A DNA stretch of 64,000 bases from AWTP1-13 sp050248715 (GCA_050248715.1 JBFWRV010000029.1:1-64000); one strand, 5' to 3'; positions 43,456 through 55,071 are shown, numbered from the stretch's first letter. Notes: a model not told the origin generated them from the letters alone. Translations and numbers: made by a program.

Positions 43456-45495
43456 TCACGCGGCAGGTCGGGCTAGGCGCTGTCCGCGCAGCATTTCCAG
43501 CAGCGCGTCGGGGTCGGTGACCGGAAGCGAGCATTGGGGACCAATGCACGCGTAGGCGGTCGGCTTGCTGCCGAGGGCGGTCTTGCCGGCAAGCGGCCCC
43601 ATTGAAGGCAGCCCGCTGTCGCTGACCGTCTGCAACACCGCCCCTGGCAGCGAAAGCTTGAACATGGCGCGGGAGAGCCTGGCAGACGCATCCCTATCTT
43701 CGGTCCGGATCACCGCCACATGCTGCGGGGCGATGAGATCGAAGAAACCGGCGAGCAGACCGCAATGACCGAGCGTGTTGTGCCCCACGTCCGGCGCGAA
43801 GGCCTGCGGAATGGCGTGGGCACGCTCGAGATAGGCGGGCTTGCCCGTGAGCAGGTGCAGGGCCGCGAGGTTTGAGATCATGATTGCATTGGCATTGGGG
43901 GTGGCGTCGTCGTGGGCTCCCCGCATGCGCACGATGACATCGGTCGTGTCGTCGGCGGTGAAGGCATAGCCGCCCGCGCCCGTGACCCAGAAGTGCGCAT
44001 CGAGCGTCGCGCACCACCGCTCCGCCGCGGTGAGGAAGGCGGTCTCATTGGTCGCCTGCAGCAGGCGAAGTGCGCCCCCGATCATGTTGGCGTAGTCGCC
44101 CGCGTTCCCCTGAACCTTGGCCTGCCCGGCACGATAGGCGTGGGCGAGACGCCCCGTCTTCTCCATGCGCTGCAGAATGAAGTCGAAGGCCGTGGCGGCG
44201 GCGGCCAGCCATTCCGGCCGGTCGAACACACGGGCTGCGTGCGCCAGCGCCGCAATCATGAGGCCGTTCCAGTCGGCGAGCACCTTGTCGTCCCAACCGG
44301 GGCGGATGCGCCTGCTGCGGCGGGCCAGCAGCTCCAGCCGCATATGCGCCAGCGCCTTCTCCTCGGTGGGCGCGCGCAGCATCGGGCTGCGCAGCCTGTT
44401 CAGGATCGCATGCCCTTCCCAGTTTCCCGCCTCCGTCACGTCGTAGGCATCGGCAAAAACCTCGGCTTCAGCCTCGCCGAGCACGTCGACGATCTCTGCC
44501 TTGCTCCAGAGGTAGAACTTGCCTTCTTCGCCCTCGGAATCGGCATCCAGCGATGCGGCGAAGGCGCCTCCTTCGGTCACCATCTCCCGCAGCAGCCAAC
44601 CCACGGTCTCATCGACACGCCGCGCGTAAAGCTCGTTGCCCGTCTCCCGGTAGGCCTCGCACATCAGGTCCACGAGCAGGGCATTGTCGTAGAGCATCTT
44701 CTCGAAGTGCGGCACCAACCACCGGGCATCCACGGAATAGCGGGCAAAGCCCCCGCCCAGGTGATCGTAGATGCCACCCTGGCAGATGTTGGTCAGCGTG
44801 GTCTCGACTGCGCTCTTGGCACCGGCGTTCCCGAAGCGGACGGCGCCGCGCCACAGCAGCCAGAAGAAGCTCCACTGCGGGAATTTCGGCGCGCCGGTCA
44901 GCCCGCCATGGATCGGATCGACGGCACTGACCATGCGTTCCACGAGATCGGCCAGTACGCTGTCCTCGATCACGACCGTGGCCGCGCCGCCGTCACGCGC
45001 CTGCAGAGCCTCGATGAGAACGCCGGCGTTGTGGGTGACCTTATCGCGCTCCTCCGCGTAAATCCGCGAGACCTCCCGCAAAACCTGCGGGAAGCCCGGG
45101 CGGCCGAAGCGCGGCGTCGGGGGAAAATAGGTGCCGCCCCAGAAGGGACGTGCCTCGCTGTCGAGGAACATCGTCAGCGGCCAGCCGCCCTGCTCGCCGA
45201 GCGAATGCAGGGCGCGCATGTAGATGGCGTCGATGTCGGGGCGCTCCTCGCGGTCGACCTTGATATTCACGAACAGCTGGTTCATCACGGTAGCCGTGGC
45301 TTCGTCCTCGAAGCTTTCGTGCGCCATCACGTGGCACCAATGGCAGGCGGCGTAGCCGACGGAAAGCAGGATCGGCCGGCCGCTGCGCTTGGCCTCGGCC
45401 AACGCTTCCGGTCCCCACGCCCACCAATGGACAGGGTTGTCCTTGTGCTGCAGGAGATAGGGGCTCGTCTCGCGGGCCAGACGGTTCTCGCTCAT
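43456..45495 (-). CDS. Thioredoxin-domain protein (YyaL / spermatogenesis-associated protein 20 family)
   Basis: The 679-residue protein has an N-terminal DUF255 thioredoxin-like domain (SPYLLQHKDNPVHWWAWG; GYAACHWCHVMAHESFED with a CxxC). A long alpha/alpha-barrel resembling N-acylglucosamine 2-epimerases follows to the C-terminus. The family is widespread, and its biochemical role is not settled. The ATG at 45495 has AAGGAG 10 bases upstream and matches homologues (MSENRLARETSPYL). It is divergent from mnmE. A 550-codon antisense frame across it is a GC artefact. Confidence 0.9.
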   Translation of the reverse strand: MSENRLARETSPYLLQHKDNPVHWWAWGPEALAEAKRSGRPILLSVGYAACHWCHVMAHESFEDEATATVMNQLFVNIKVDREERPDIDAIYMRALHSLGEQGGWPLTMFLDSEARPFWGGTYFPPTPRFGRPGFPQVLREVSRIYAEERDKVTHNAGVLIEALQARDGGAATVVIEDSVLADLVERMVSAVDPIHGGLTGAPKFPQWSFFWLLWRGAVRFGNAGAKSAVETTLTNICQGGIYDHLGGGFARYSVDARWLVPHFEKMLYDNALLVDLMCEAYRETGNELYARRVDETVGWLLREMVTEGGAFAASLDADSEGEEGKFYLWSKAEIVDVLGEAEAEVFADAYDVTEAGNWEGHAILNRLRSPMLRAPTEEKALAHMRLELLARRSRRIRPGWDDKVLADWNGLMIAALAHAARVFDRPEWLAAAATAFDFILQRMEKTGRLAHAYRAGQAKVQGNAGDYANMIGGALRLLQATNETAFLTAAERWCATLDAHFWVTGAGGYAFTADDTTDVIVRMRGAHDDATPNANAIMISNLAALHLLTGKPAYLERAHAIPQAFAPDVGHNTLGHCGLLAGFFDLIAPQHVAVIRTEDRDASARLSRAMFKLSLPGAVLQTVSDSGLPSMGPLAGKTALGSKPTAYACIGPQCSLPVTDPDALLEMLRGQRLARPAA

Positions 45496-45586
45496 CGTAC
45501 GCCGGCTCCTTGCGCGCAGTGTGCCGACCATAGCCGAGTGACTGGGGCGACCATAAGCAAATAGGCGAACTGCGACGTGAGTTCCG

Positions 45587-46927
45587 ATGTCTGAGGACAA
45601 GACGATCTACGCCCTCTCGAGCGGCCACGGCCGGGCCGGCGTGGCTGTTATTCGCATCTCCGGCCCGGCTGCGGGCGCCATTCTCGAGGCGATGGCTCCG
45701 CCCCGGCCAAAGCCTCGCTTTGCCGCCTTCCGACGCGTCCTCGACCCCGCGACCAGCGAGCTTATCGACCACGGCCTGGCATTGTGGTTCCCCGGACCGA
45801 AGAGCGAGACCGGGGAGGACATGGCCGAGCTGCAGGTGCACGGCGGCCGCGCCGTCATCCAGGCCGTATTCGATGGGATCGCCAAGATCGAGAACTGCCG
45901 CATGGCCCGGCCGGGCGAGTTTGCGCGCCGCGCCTTCGAGAACGGCAAGATCGACCTGACGGGTATCGAGGGCCTGGCCGATCTGATCGATGCGGAGACG
46001 GCCGCCCAGCGGCGCCAAGCCCTACGTCAAACCGAAGGGGCGCTGGGCAAGCTCTACGGCGGCTGGCGCCGGCGGCTTGTCGACGTGACTGCGCTGCTGG
46101 AAGCGGCCATCGACTTCTCCGACGAGGCCGATGTTGCTGGCGACGCCGTCGGCAAGGCGCGGACCGAAGCCGAGGCCCTGCATGCCGAGATTTCGCGGCA
46201 CCTCGACGACCGGCACCGCGGCGAGGTGATCCGCGACGGCTTTCGTGTGGTGCTCGCCGGGTTGCCCAACGTCGGCAAGTCAAGTCTGCTGAACGCGCTG
46301 GCGCGCCGGGACATTGCGATCGTGTCGGAGGAAGCCGGCACCACGCGCGACGTCATCGAGGTGAAGCTCGACCTGGAAGGCCTGCCGATCGTGGTGAGCG
46401 ACACCGCGGGCCTGCGCGAAGCCGAAGGCCGAGTGGAGCAGGAAGGCATCCGTCGCACGCTTGGCCGGGCTCGCGATGCCGATTTGGTGCTGTGGCTGGT
46501 CGATGCCTCCAATCTCGATGCGCCTGTGCCCGCGCAGCTCGATGTGAAGGCCGACCGCATGCTGGTCGTGGTCAACAAGTTCGACCTGCTTGACACCAAT
46601 GTGCTCCAGCCGTTGCCGGAGGGAGCCATCGCCATTTCAGCGCTGACGGGATTTGGCCTCGACCGGCTGGCCCTGCGCCTCACAGGCTTTGCGCGGGCGC
46701 GCGTCGGCACAGAGGAAACCCCGGTCCTGACCCAGGCCCGCCACCGCCAACAGCTCGAGCGATGCCGGGCGGCCCTCAGCACCTTCCTCTCCTCGCCAAT
46801 GGAGGAGTTCGAGCTACGGGCCGAGGACCTGCGGCGGGCGGTGCTGGCGTTGGGCCGGATTACCGGCGTGGTGGACCCCGAGGAAGTCCTGGACGCCATC
46901 TTCACCCGCTTCTGCATTGGCAAGTGA
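45587..46927 (+). CDS. mnmE: tRNA modification GTPase MnmE
   Basis: The 446-residue GTPase works with MnmG to place a carboxymethylaminomethyl group on U34 of tRNAs. The N-terminal folate-binding domain starts DKTIYALSSGHGRAGVAVIR. The G domain near residues 220-370 has GLPNVGKSSLLNAL, AGTTRDVIEV, SDTAGLREAE and NKFD. The C-terminus is FCIGK, with the catalytic Cys. The ATG 45587 lacks a strong ribosome site. mnmG follows after a parS-bearing gap. Confidence 0.97.
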   Translation: MSEDKTIYALSSGHGRAGVAVIRISGPAAGAILEAMAPPRPKPRFAAFRRVLDPATSELIDHGLALWFPGPKSETGEDMAELQVHGGRAVIQAVFDGIAKIENCRMARPGEFARRAFENGKIDLTGIEGLADLIDAETAAQRRQALRQTEGALGKLYGGWRRRLVDVTALLEAAIDFSDEADVAGDAVGKARTEAEALHAEISRHLDDRHRGEVIRDGFRVVLAGLPNVGKSSLLNALARRDIAIVSEEAGTTRDVIEVKLDLEGLPIVVSDTAGLREAEGRVEQEGIRRTLGRARDADLVLWLVDASNLDAPVPAQLDVKADRMLVVVNKFDLLDTNVLQPLPEGAIAISALTGFGLDRLALRLTGFARARVGTEETPVLTQARHRQQLERCRAALSTFLSSPMEEFELRAEDLRRAVLALGRITGVVDPEEVLDAIFTRFCIGK

Positions 46928-46942
46928 TGCGCACCTGGCCGG

Positions 46943-46958
46943 TGTTTCACGTGAAACA
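46943..46958. promoter_or_regulatory. parS centromere site (perfect 16-bp)
   Basis: The sequence TGTTTCACGTGAAACA is the canonical ParB-binding palindrome with no mismatch. It lies 16 bases after the mnmE stop, 4 kb from parA/parB, where ParB would nucleate. Confidence 0.93.
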
Positions 46959-47124
46959 TTGGTGTTTCCGGCGGCGCCCTCACCCCTGCCCTTGTGGTAG
47001 GGGTAGGGGGCGGTCGCTCCATGGCAGCTGCGTTCGCAGCATGACGCTATTTCGGTGCTCTGGCCCCTTACCCCTCTCGTGTGGTTCGAGTAGGTTGCGG
47101 CCGACTTCGAGCGTCTAAACAGTC

Positions 47125-48996
<1,872 letters not shown>

Positions 48997-49025
48997 CCTT
49001 AGCCGGCAAGGCCTACATCTGCGGC

Positions 49026-49041
49026 CGTTTCATCTGAAACA
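49026..49041. promoter_or_regulatory. Degenerate parS-like palindrome
   Basis: CGTTTCATCTGAAACA differs from parS at three positions (the outermost base and the two central bases). The arms GTTTCA/TGAAAC are intact. It lies in the mnmG-rsmG gap, 200 bases from a near-perfect site. Confidence 0.4.
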
Positions 49042-49178
49042 CCTGCTGATGCCCTTGGACCGCCCTGTGCCTCAATCTCTCAGCAACTTGAAGGCCTGTC
49101 ATGTCGGCCGAGGGCAGTAGCCCGAGAAGCGCCGTCAGCACCACGTGACAGGGTGCTGGGCTGGGCGTAGTCAGAGCG

Positions 49179-49991
49179 ATGCCCGACAAGATTCGGTACA
49201 TCAGCGGACCTGACGACTTTGCGGCCGCCTTCAACGTTTCACGTGAAACAATCGCGCGGCTGAAGACGTACGAAGCGCTGCTGCGGCACTGGCAAAAGAC
49301 CATCAATCTCGTGGGGCCGGCGACACTCGATGACGTCTGGCATCGCCACTTCGCCGATTCTGCTCAACTCCTGGGCCTTGCCCCCGCAGCCCGCACTTGG
49401 GTCGACCTTGGGTCCGGCGCCGGTTTTCCCGGTTTGATGATCTCGCTTCTGCTGGCCGACGAGAACCGCCCCAGCGGCCCCTTTCACCCTACGGGCGGTC
49501 CCACTCCTCCTCGCAGGGAGGGGGGAGGCGCGATGGCAGAGATTGTGGAATCCCCGCCTTCCTCTTCAACGAGGGAGGCGGGACCTCCGCCGGACGGTAC
49601 TCTCGCCCACGTCGCCCTCATCGAGAGCGACACCCGCAAGTGCGCCTTCCTGAGGGAGGTGGCGCGCCAGACGGGCTTGTCGGGGGCAACGAGCGCAGGC
49701 GTCTTTGTGGATATCCTGTCGATAAGAATCGAAAAGGCGGCGACTCAGACTAGGTTGCAAGCGCCGGAGATCGTTTCAGCGCGTGCCCTGGCGCCCCTCG
49801 CCCGACTCCTCGAGCTTGCGGCTCCGCTGTTTGCGTCACACACCGTCGGCCTGTTCCTGAAGGGCCGCGACGCCGTCAAGGACCTGGAGGACGCGCAAAG
49901 GACGTGGGATTTCAGGGCCGAGCTGGTCCAGAGCCGCACCGAACGCGACGGCCGCATTGTCGTTGTGCGTCGTCCCAAGTCGCAGTCCTAA
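49179..49991 (+). CDS. rsmG: 16S rRNA (guanine527-N7)-methyltransferase, with an in-frame insertion
   Basis: The 270-residue enzyme methylates G527 of 16S rRNA. Core: NLVGPATLDDVWHRHFADSA, WVDLGSGAGFPGL (S-adenosylmethionine site) and VALIESDTRKCAFLREVARQ. Typical members are near 210-220 residues. Here about 45 residues (from ENRPSGPF to about PPDGT) are inserted between the first strand-helix unit and the VALIESD strand. The insert is encoded by a palindromic repeat (49465-49600). A parS site lies in codons 19-24 (NVSRET). Confidence 0.92.
   Translation: MPDKIRYISGPDDFAAAFNVSRETIARLKTYEALLRHWQKTINLVGPATLDDVWHRHFADSAQLLGLAPAARTWVDLGSGAGFPGLMISLLLADENRPSGPFHPTGGPTPPRREGGGAMAEIVESPPSSSTREAGPPPDGTLAHVALIESDTRKCAFLREVARQTGLSGATSAGVFVDILSIRIEKAATQTRLQAPEIVSARALAPLARLLELAAPLFASHTVGLFLKGRDAVKDLEDAQRTWDFRAELVQSRTERDGRIVVVRRPKSQS
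49235..49250. promoter_or_regulatory. parS-like site inside rsmG (15/16)
   Basis: CGTTTCACGTGAAACA matches parS except for the first base. It lies in the coding region of rsmG and encodes NVSRET, the usual position of an alphaproteobacterial parS. Confidence 0.85.
49465..49600. repeat. Palindromic repeat inserted in rsmG
   Basis: The segment contains a hairpin with arms 49553-49564 and 49571-49582 (11 of 12 paired, 6-base loop). It also has shorter CCTCC/GGAGG and GGCGG/CCGCC pairs. It encodes low-complexity Pro/Gly/Ser sequence absent from typical RsmG. The opening CGGCCCCTTTC also appears in the dnaQ-coaE gap near 35060. Confidence 0.6.
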
Positions 49992-50053
49992 GTTCAAGAG
50001 CGGGCTCGGGCCCACCGCGGGTCCCCGAGCGATAGAACGGGGAGCAAGAAACC

Positions 50054-50878
50054 GTGAGCCGCGCAATCCCCAACCTGCGTGTTCTTGCCATTGCCAACCA
50101 GAAGGGGGGCGTCGGCAAGACCACCACGGCGATAAACCTCGGCACCGCCCTGGCGGCCATCGGCCAGAGCGTGCTGATCCTCGATCTCGACCCCCAGGGC
50201 AACGCCTCCACCGGGGTCGGCATCGGCGAGGATGCCCGTCCCGTCACCACCTTCGACGTGCTGGCCGGGAAGGCCACCATCGCCAGAGCAGCCACCAAGA
50301 CTCTCGTGCCCAACCTCTGCATCGTTCCGGCCAACGCCGACTTGGTGGGCCTTGAATCCGAGATGATGGCCGAGGCCAACCGGCCCTTCCGTCTGCGCGA
50401 CGCCGTGATGGCTCTAGTGGCGGAACAGAAGTCGCGGCCGGGCGACCTGCCGTTCGCCTACTTGCTGATCGACTGTCCGCCGTCGCTGAACCTGCTGACC
50501 CTCAACGCAATGGTCGCTGCCCATGCGGTGCTGGTTCCGGTCCAGTGCGAGTTCTTTGCGCTGGAAGGCATATCGCAGCTCAAGCAGAGCATCGATCAGA
50601 TCAAGGGAACCCTGAACCCGGGGCTGGAGATCCAGGGCGTCGTGCTTACCATGCACGATGCGCGTACCACGCTTTCCAAGGAGGTGGCGGCCGAGGTGCG
50701 GGCCTTCTTCGGCCCCAAGGTCTACGAGACCATGATCCCGCGCAACGTACGGGTCGCCGAGGCGCCCTCGCACGGCAAGCCCATCCTGCTCTATGATTAC
50801 GACTGTCCGGGCAGCCAAGCCTACATCAAGCTCGCCACCGAAATCATCGAGCGCGAACGGCAGCTCAGGGCCGCGTGA
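50054..50878 (+). CDS. parA: Chromosome-partitioning ATPase ParA (Soj)
   Basis: The 274-residue P-loop ATPase has the deviant Walker A KGGVGKTTT, A' motif VLILDLDPQGNASTGVG, and Walker B LLIDCPPSLNLLT. It binds DNA when ATP-loaded and works with ParB at parS to segregate the replicated origin. The start is a GTG at 50054 behind GGAGCAAG. It lies 62 bases after rsmG in the standard mnmE-mnmG-rsmG-parA-parB order. Confidence 0.97.
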   Translation: MSRAIPNLRVLAIANQKGGVGKTTTAINLGTALAAIGQSVLILDLDPQGNASTGVGIGEDARPVTTFDVLAGKATIARAATKTLVPNLCIVPANADLVGLESEMMAEANRPFRLRDAVMALVAEQKSRPGDLPFAYLLIDCPPSLNLLTLNAMVAAHAVLVPVQCEFFALEGISQLKQSIDQIKGTLNPGLEIQGVVLTMHDARTTLSKEVAAEVRAFFGPKVYETMIPRNVRVAEAPSHGKPILLYDYDCPGSQAYIKLATEIIERERQLRAA

Positions 50879-50885
50879 GGTGTGG

Positions 50886-50997
50886 GCGTAGGTTGGGTCG
50901 GCCCGCGGCGAAGGCCCGGGACGCGCCCAGCGCGAGTGCTCTTGTAGCTCGTCGGGTCGTCGCCGTTCGCCCGTCGCCCGGAATGGCCCAACCTACG
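50886..50997. repeat. GTAGGTTGGG...CCCAACCTAC inverted repeat between parA and parB
   Basis: GTAGGTTGGG (50888-50897) and CCCAACCTAC (50987-50996) are exact complements 89 bases apart, filling most of the 129-base gap. The same arm sequence occurs at 17557-17568, which marks a short interspersed repeat family. Confidence 0.6.
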
Positions 50998-51007
50998 GAT
51001 AGGACTG

Positions 51008-51901
<894 letters not shown>

Positions 51902-52089
51902 GCTCGCCCTGCGGAATGGATGGCCGCGGTAACCATGGTCGGCTCAGGGACGCAAATTGCGTCCCGCGAACGTCCGGGCGCCGCCTCAGCGCGGGTCCGC
52001 CCTGACAAACTTGCCCTTGACGCCGGTGTGACGCCATTGTTGGACTGGGCGCGCTCGTGATCGCCGGCGGGAGCCAGGAACCAAGAGCC

Positions 52090-52419
52090 ATGTCGGAGGA
52101 TGTGCTGCAGCGGCTCGCCGCGCTCATCAGCGCGCGTCGCAGCGAAAGCGCGAGCAAGTCCTATACGAAGGAGCTGCTCGACGCCGGCCCCGAGCGCTGC
52201 GCCAAGAAGCTTGGCGAGGAGGCAACCGAGACGGTCATCGCCGCACTTGCCCAGGACAAGATCGCTCTGACGCGCGAGGCTGCCGACCTCGTCTACCATC
52301 TCCTCGTGCTGCTCGAGAGCAAGGGCGTGCGCTTGAGCGACGTGCTCTGCGAGCTCGAGTCGCGCCTGGGCACCTCCGGACTTGCCGAGAAGGCCGCGCG
52401 GAGTTTCAAGGCGCAATGA
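52090..52419 (+). CDS. hisE: Phosphoribosyl-ATP pyrophosphohydrolase
   Basis: The 109-residue all-helical enzyme hydrolyses phosphoribosyl-ATP in histidine synthesis. It has SYTKELLDAGPERCAKKLGE, EEATETVIAALAQD and EAADLVYHLLVLLESKGV, the MazG-like metal-binding motifs. It overlaps coaA by 4 bases (ATGA). In related genomes it follows hisA/hisF; those are not present here. Confidence 0.94.
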   Translation: MSEDVLQRLAALISARRSESASKSYTKELLDAGPERCAKKLGEEATETVIAALAQDKIALTREAADLVYHLLVLLESKGVRLSDVLCELESRLGTSGLAEKAARSFKAQ

Positions 52420-53408
52420 ACCCGCTCGACGATTCAGCCAAGGCGTCCGCCGGCGGCGTCACGCGCTCGCAGCTGCAGTTCTCGCCCTATCGCGAGTTCA
52501 GCCGCGCGGAGTGGGCCAAGCTGCGCGCCGATACGCCGATGACGCTCGTGCAGCGCGACCTGGAGCAGCTCTCCGGTCTCATCGAGGAACTGTCTATCGA
52601 GGAGGTGGAGCAGATCTATCTGCCGCTGTCGCGGCTGCTCAACCTGCATGTTGCGGGGGCGCAGGAGCTGCACACGGTCACGAGCCGCTTCCTCGGCCGC
52701 AAGGACGGCCGCGTCCCCTACATTCTCGGCATCGGCGGCTCGGTCGCCGTGGGCAAGAGCACGACCGCGCGTGTGCTGCGCGCCTTGCTGGCACGCTGGG
52801 CGGATCACCCCCGCGTCGACCTCATCACCACCGACGGCTTTCTCTATCCGAACGTGGAGCTCGAGCGGCGCGGCATCATGGAGCGCAAGGGCTTTCCCGA
52901 AAGTTTCGACACTGCCCACCTGCTGAACTTCCTGCACGACGTGAAGTCGGGCCGCGCCAACGTCGCCGCCCCCGTCTACTCGCATTTCCACTACGACATC
53001 ATCCCCGGCCAGACGAGCATCATCGATCGCCCGGACGTGCTGATCGTCGAGGGGCTCAATGTGCTGCAGCCGGCGCGCCTGCCGAGGGACGGCGAGGGCA
53101 TTCCTTTCGTCTCGGATTTTTTCAACTTCTCGATCTACATGGATGCCGACGCCGAGATCATCGAGGACTGGTACGTCACGAGGTTCATGCGCTTGCGGCA
53201 GACCGCGTTCCGCGATCCCGCCGCCTATTTCCACCGCTATGCCCACCTCTCCCCCGACGAGGCGCGCGCCAAGGCGCTCGAGATCTGGCGCACCATCAAC
53301 GAGAAGAACCTCTTCGAGAACATCCTGCCGACCAGGCAGCGCTCCCGCCTCATCCTGCGCAAGGGCGCCAACCATCGCATCGAGGGCGTGGCGCTGCGCC
53401 GGATTTGA
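52416..53408 (+). CDS. coaA: Pantothenate kinase, type I
   Basis: The 330-residue enzyme phosphorylates pantothenate, the first step of CoA synthesis. It has SPYREFSRAEWAKLRADTP near the start, the P-loop GIGGSVAVGKSTTARVLRAL, DLITTDGFLYPN, and PVYSHFHYDIIPG. It is translationally coupled to hisE. The pairing is conserved across Hyphomicrobiales. Confidence 0.96.
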   Translation: MNPLDDSAKASAGGVTRSQLQFSPYREFSRAEWAKLRADTPMTLVQRDLEQLSGLIEELSIEEVEQIYLPLSRLLNLHVAGAQELHTVTSRFLGRKDGRVPYILGIGGSVAVGKSTTARVLRALLARWADHPRVDLITTDGFLYPNVELERRGIMERKGFPESFDTAHLLNFLHDVKSGRANVAAPVYSHFHYDIIPGQTSIIDRPDVLIVEGLNVLQPARLPRDGEGIPFVSDFFNFSIYMDADAEIIEDWYVTRFMRLRQTAFRDPAAYFHRYAHLSPDEARAKALEIWRTINEKNLFENILPTRQRSRLILRKGANHRIEGVALRRI

Positions 53409-53617
53409 GCCAAACGCGCGCAGCGACCGCAGGGTACAAAAGCGCAGCGCATTGCACCGATGCGACGGTGCTTTCCAGACGGGCCCTCTGACGTGAGGCA
53501 TCGTCGTCGCGATCAGCGGTCCGCAGAGAACTCAGCACGCGGAGGCACGGAACCCCGGCGGCCGGTGCGATTCGCGGCGCGCCCGGTTCGGCGCAATGCG
53601 GCTTCGCCTTTTGCGCC

Positions 53618-54613
53618 CTACGCCAGCAGCCCCCGCGCCCGCGCCAGGTCCTCGAGCCGCACCTGCGGCCGCGCGCCGATGTGGGAGATGATCTCGGCCG
53701 CCGCCAGACTACCGAGCCGGCCCGCGGCCTCCAGATCGCGCCCGGTGGCGATGCCGTAGAGGAAGCCCGCCGCGTAGAGGTCGCCGGCCCCGGTCGTGTC
53801 CACCACCGCGGCGACGGGCTCCACCGGAATGACCACCTGCCTGCCGCCGCCCAGGACCACGCTGCCCTTCTCCGAGCGCGTGAGCGCCGCCAGCTTGGTA
53901 TCGGCCTGCGCCCGCCGCGCCGCCTCGTCGAAGGATTGGGTCTCGTACAGCGAGGTCACCTCGGCCTCGTTGGCGAAAAGGATGTCGATCCGTGAACGGA
54001 TCAGCTTCAGGAACTCCTGCCGGTGGCGATCGACGCAGAACGAATCGGAGAGGCTCAGCGCCACCTGACGCCCCGCCTTGGCGGCAATCTCGGCCGCCTG
54101 ATGGAACGCCGCCTTGGCCTGCGGCCGGTCGAACAGGTAACCCTCGAGGTAGACGATGCGCGCCGAGCCGATCAGGGCCGCGTCGAGCTCGGTCGCGCCG
54201 AGCTCCGGGCTCACGCCCAGGAACGTGCTCATCGTGCGCTGGCCGTCCGGCGTCACCAGGATGAGGCAGCGGCCCGTCGGCGCGCTGCCGGCCGCGGCCG
54301 CGGGTGTCGTGAAGGTCGCGCCGGCGGCGCGGATGTCGTGGCCGAACACCTGTCCAAGCTGGTCGGCCGCCGTCTTGCCGATGAAGCCCGCCTTGCCGCC
54401 GAGCGAGGCGACGCCGACGATGGTGTTGGCGACCGAGCCGCCGGAGACCTCCACCCCCGGCCCCATGTCGGCATAGAGCTTGTCGGCCGCGGAGGCATCG
54501 ACCAGCTGCATGCTGCCCTTGACGCGGCCATGCCGCTCCAGAAATGCGTCATCGCAGCGGGCGATGATGTCGACAATGGCATTGCCGATGCCGACGACGT
54601 GGTGCTCCTGCAT
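53618..54613 (-). CDS. PfkB-family carbohydrate kinase, adenosine-kinase-like
   Basis: The 331-residue kinase has the PfkB signatures: GGSVANTIVGVASLGGKAGF near the start and VDTTGAGDLYAAGFLYG with the catalytic Asp near residue 285. It aligns along its length with bacterial adenosine/sugar kinases annotated as adenosine kinase (GNAIVDIIARCDDAFLERHG). The substrate is not certain. It is separate from the coaA operon and convergent with it. Confidence 0.9.
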   Translation of the reverse strand: MQEHHVVGIGNAIVDIIARCDDAFLERHGRVKGSMQLVDASAADKLYADMGPGVEVSGGSVANTIVGVASLGGKAGFIGKTAADQLGQVFGHDIRAAGATFTTPAAAAGSAPTGRCLILVTPDGQRTMSTFLGVSPELGATELDAALIGSARIVYLEGYLFDRPQAKAAFHQAAEIAAKAGRQVALSLSDSFCVDRHRQEFLKLIRSRIDILFANEAEVTSLYETQSFDEAARRAQADTKLAALTRSEKGSVVLGGGRQVVIPVEPVAAVVDTTGAGDLYAAGFLYGIATGRDLEAAGRLGSLAAAEIISHIGARPQVRLEDLARARGLLA

Positions 54614-54747
54614 GCGCTGCTCCCTCGGGCCAAAGCTCGCGCACTATATGGCGAAAGCCCGCACCGGCAAGCTTCCCCGCAGCCCGCGCCAATGCTCAGG
54701 CGAACTTTGGGAGCGTCGCGCCACGATGGGCCGCTGCTCCGCGTGCC

Positions 54748-55071
54748 TCAGCGACGAGGCAGCCTGCCGAAGGTTTCTTGTGCGTGTCCGGCGCGGAGAG
54801 GCAGCATTGCTGTGCCACGGCACAGGGCCTCGCACTGTAGCTTCTCCTCAAAGCAAATGTTGATCGTGGAGCACGAGGGGAACCGCTTCTCCAACTCCTC
54901 GCACTTCGACTCCATCTCGGTGCACCTGGCGACGCACCGGGACGACGCCGGCAGCGATAGCTCAGCCGGTGGTCGGCTCTGAAACGTCGTCGAGCCGGCC
55001 CCCCATGACGACCCGTGCGAGCCAAGGACCGCTAGCACAAGGAGTGCACCTCCATGTCCACGGGCCTTCAT
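54748..55071 (-). CDS. Small secreted Cys-rich hypothetical protein
   Basis: The 107-residue protein has a signal peptide (ARGHGGALLVLAVLGSHGSS). The mature part holds seven Cys between residues 46 and 84 in the pattern RCVARC, KC, SC, IC, QC, ALC, with a Glu/Lys-rich segment (EMESKCEELEKRF). This suggests a disulfide-rich helical domain. I recognise no family. The ATG at 55071 is in frame with an upstream start at 55128 that adds only a basic segment. Confidence 0.5.
   Translation of the reverse strand: MKARGHGGALLVLAVLGSHGSSWGAGSTTFQSRPPAELSLPASSRCVARCTEMESKCEELEKRFPSCSTINICFEEKLQCEALCRGTAMLPLRAGHAQETFGRLPRR

Noticed and set aside
43912..45564. 550-codon plus-strand frame over the DUF255 gene
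   Set aside because: It is a shadow of the real minus-strand gene, with no motifs.
54023..54982. 319-codon plus-strand frame over the PfkB-family gene
   Set aside because: Arg/Ala/Gly-rich and antisense to a clear kinase gene.
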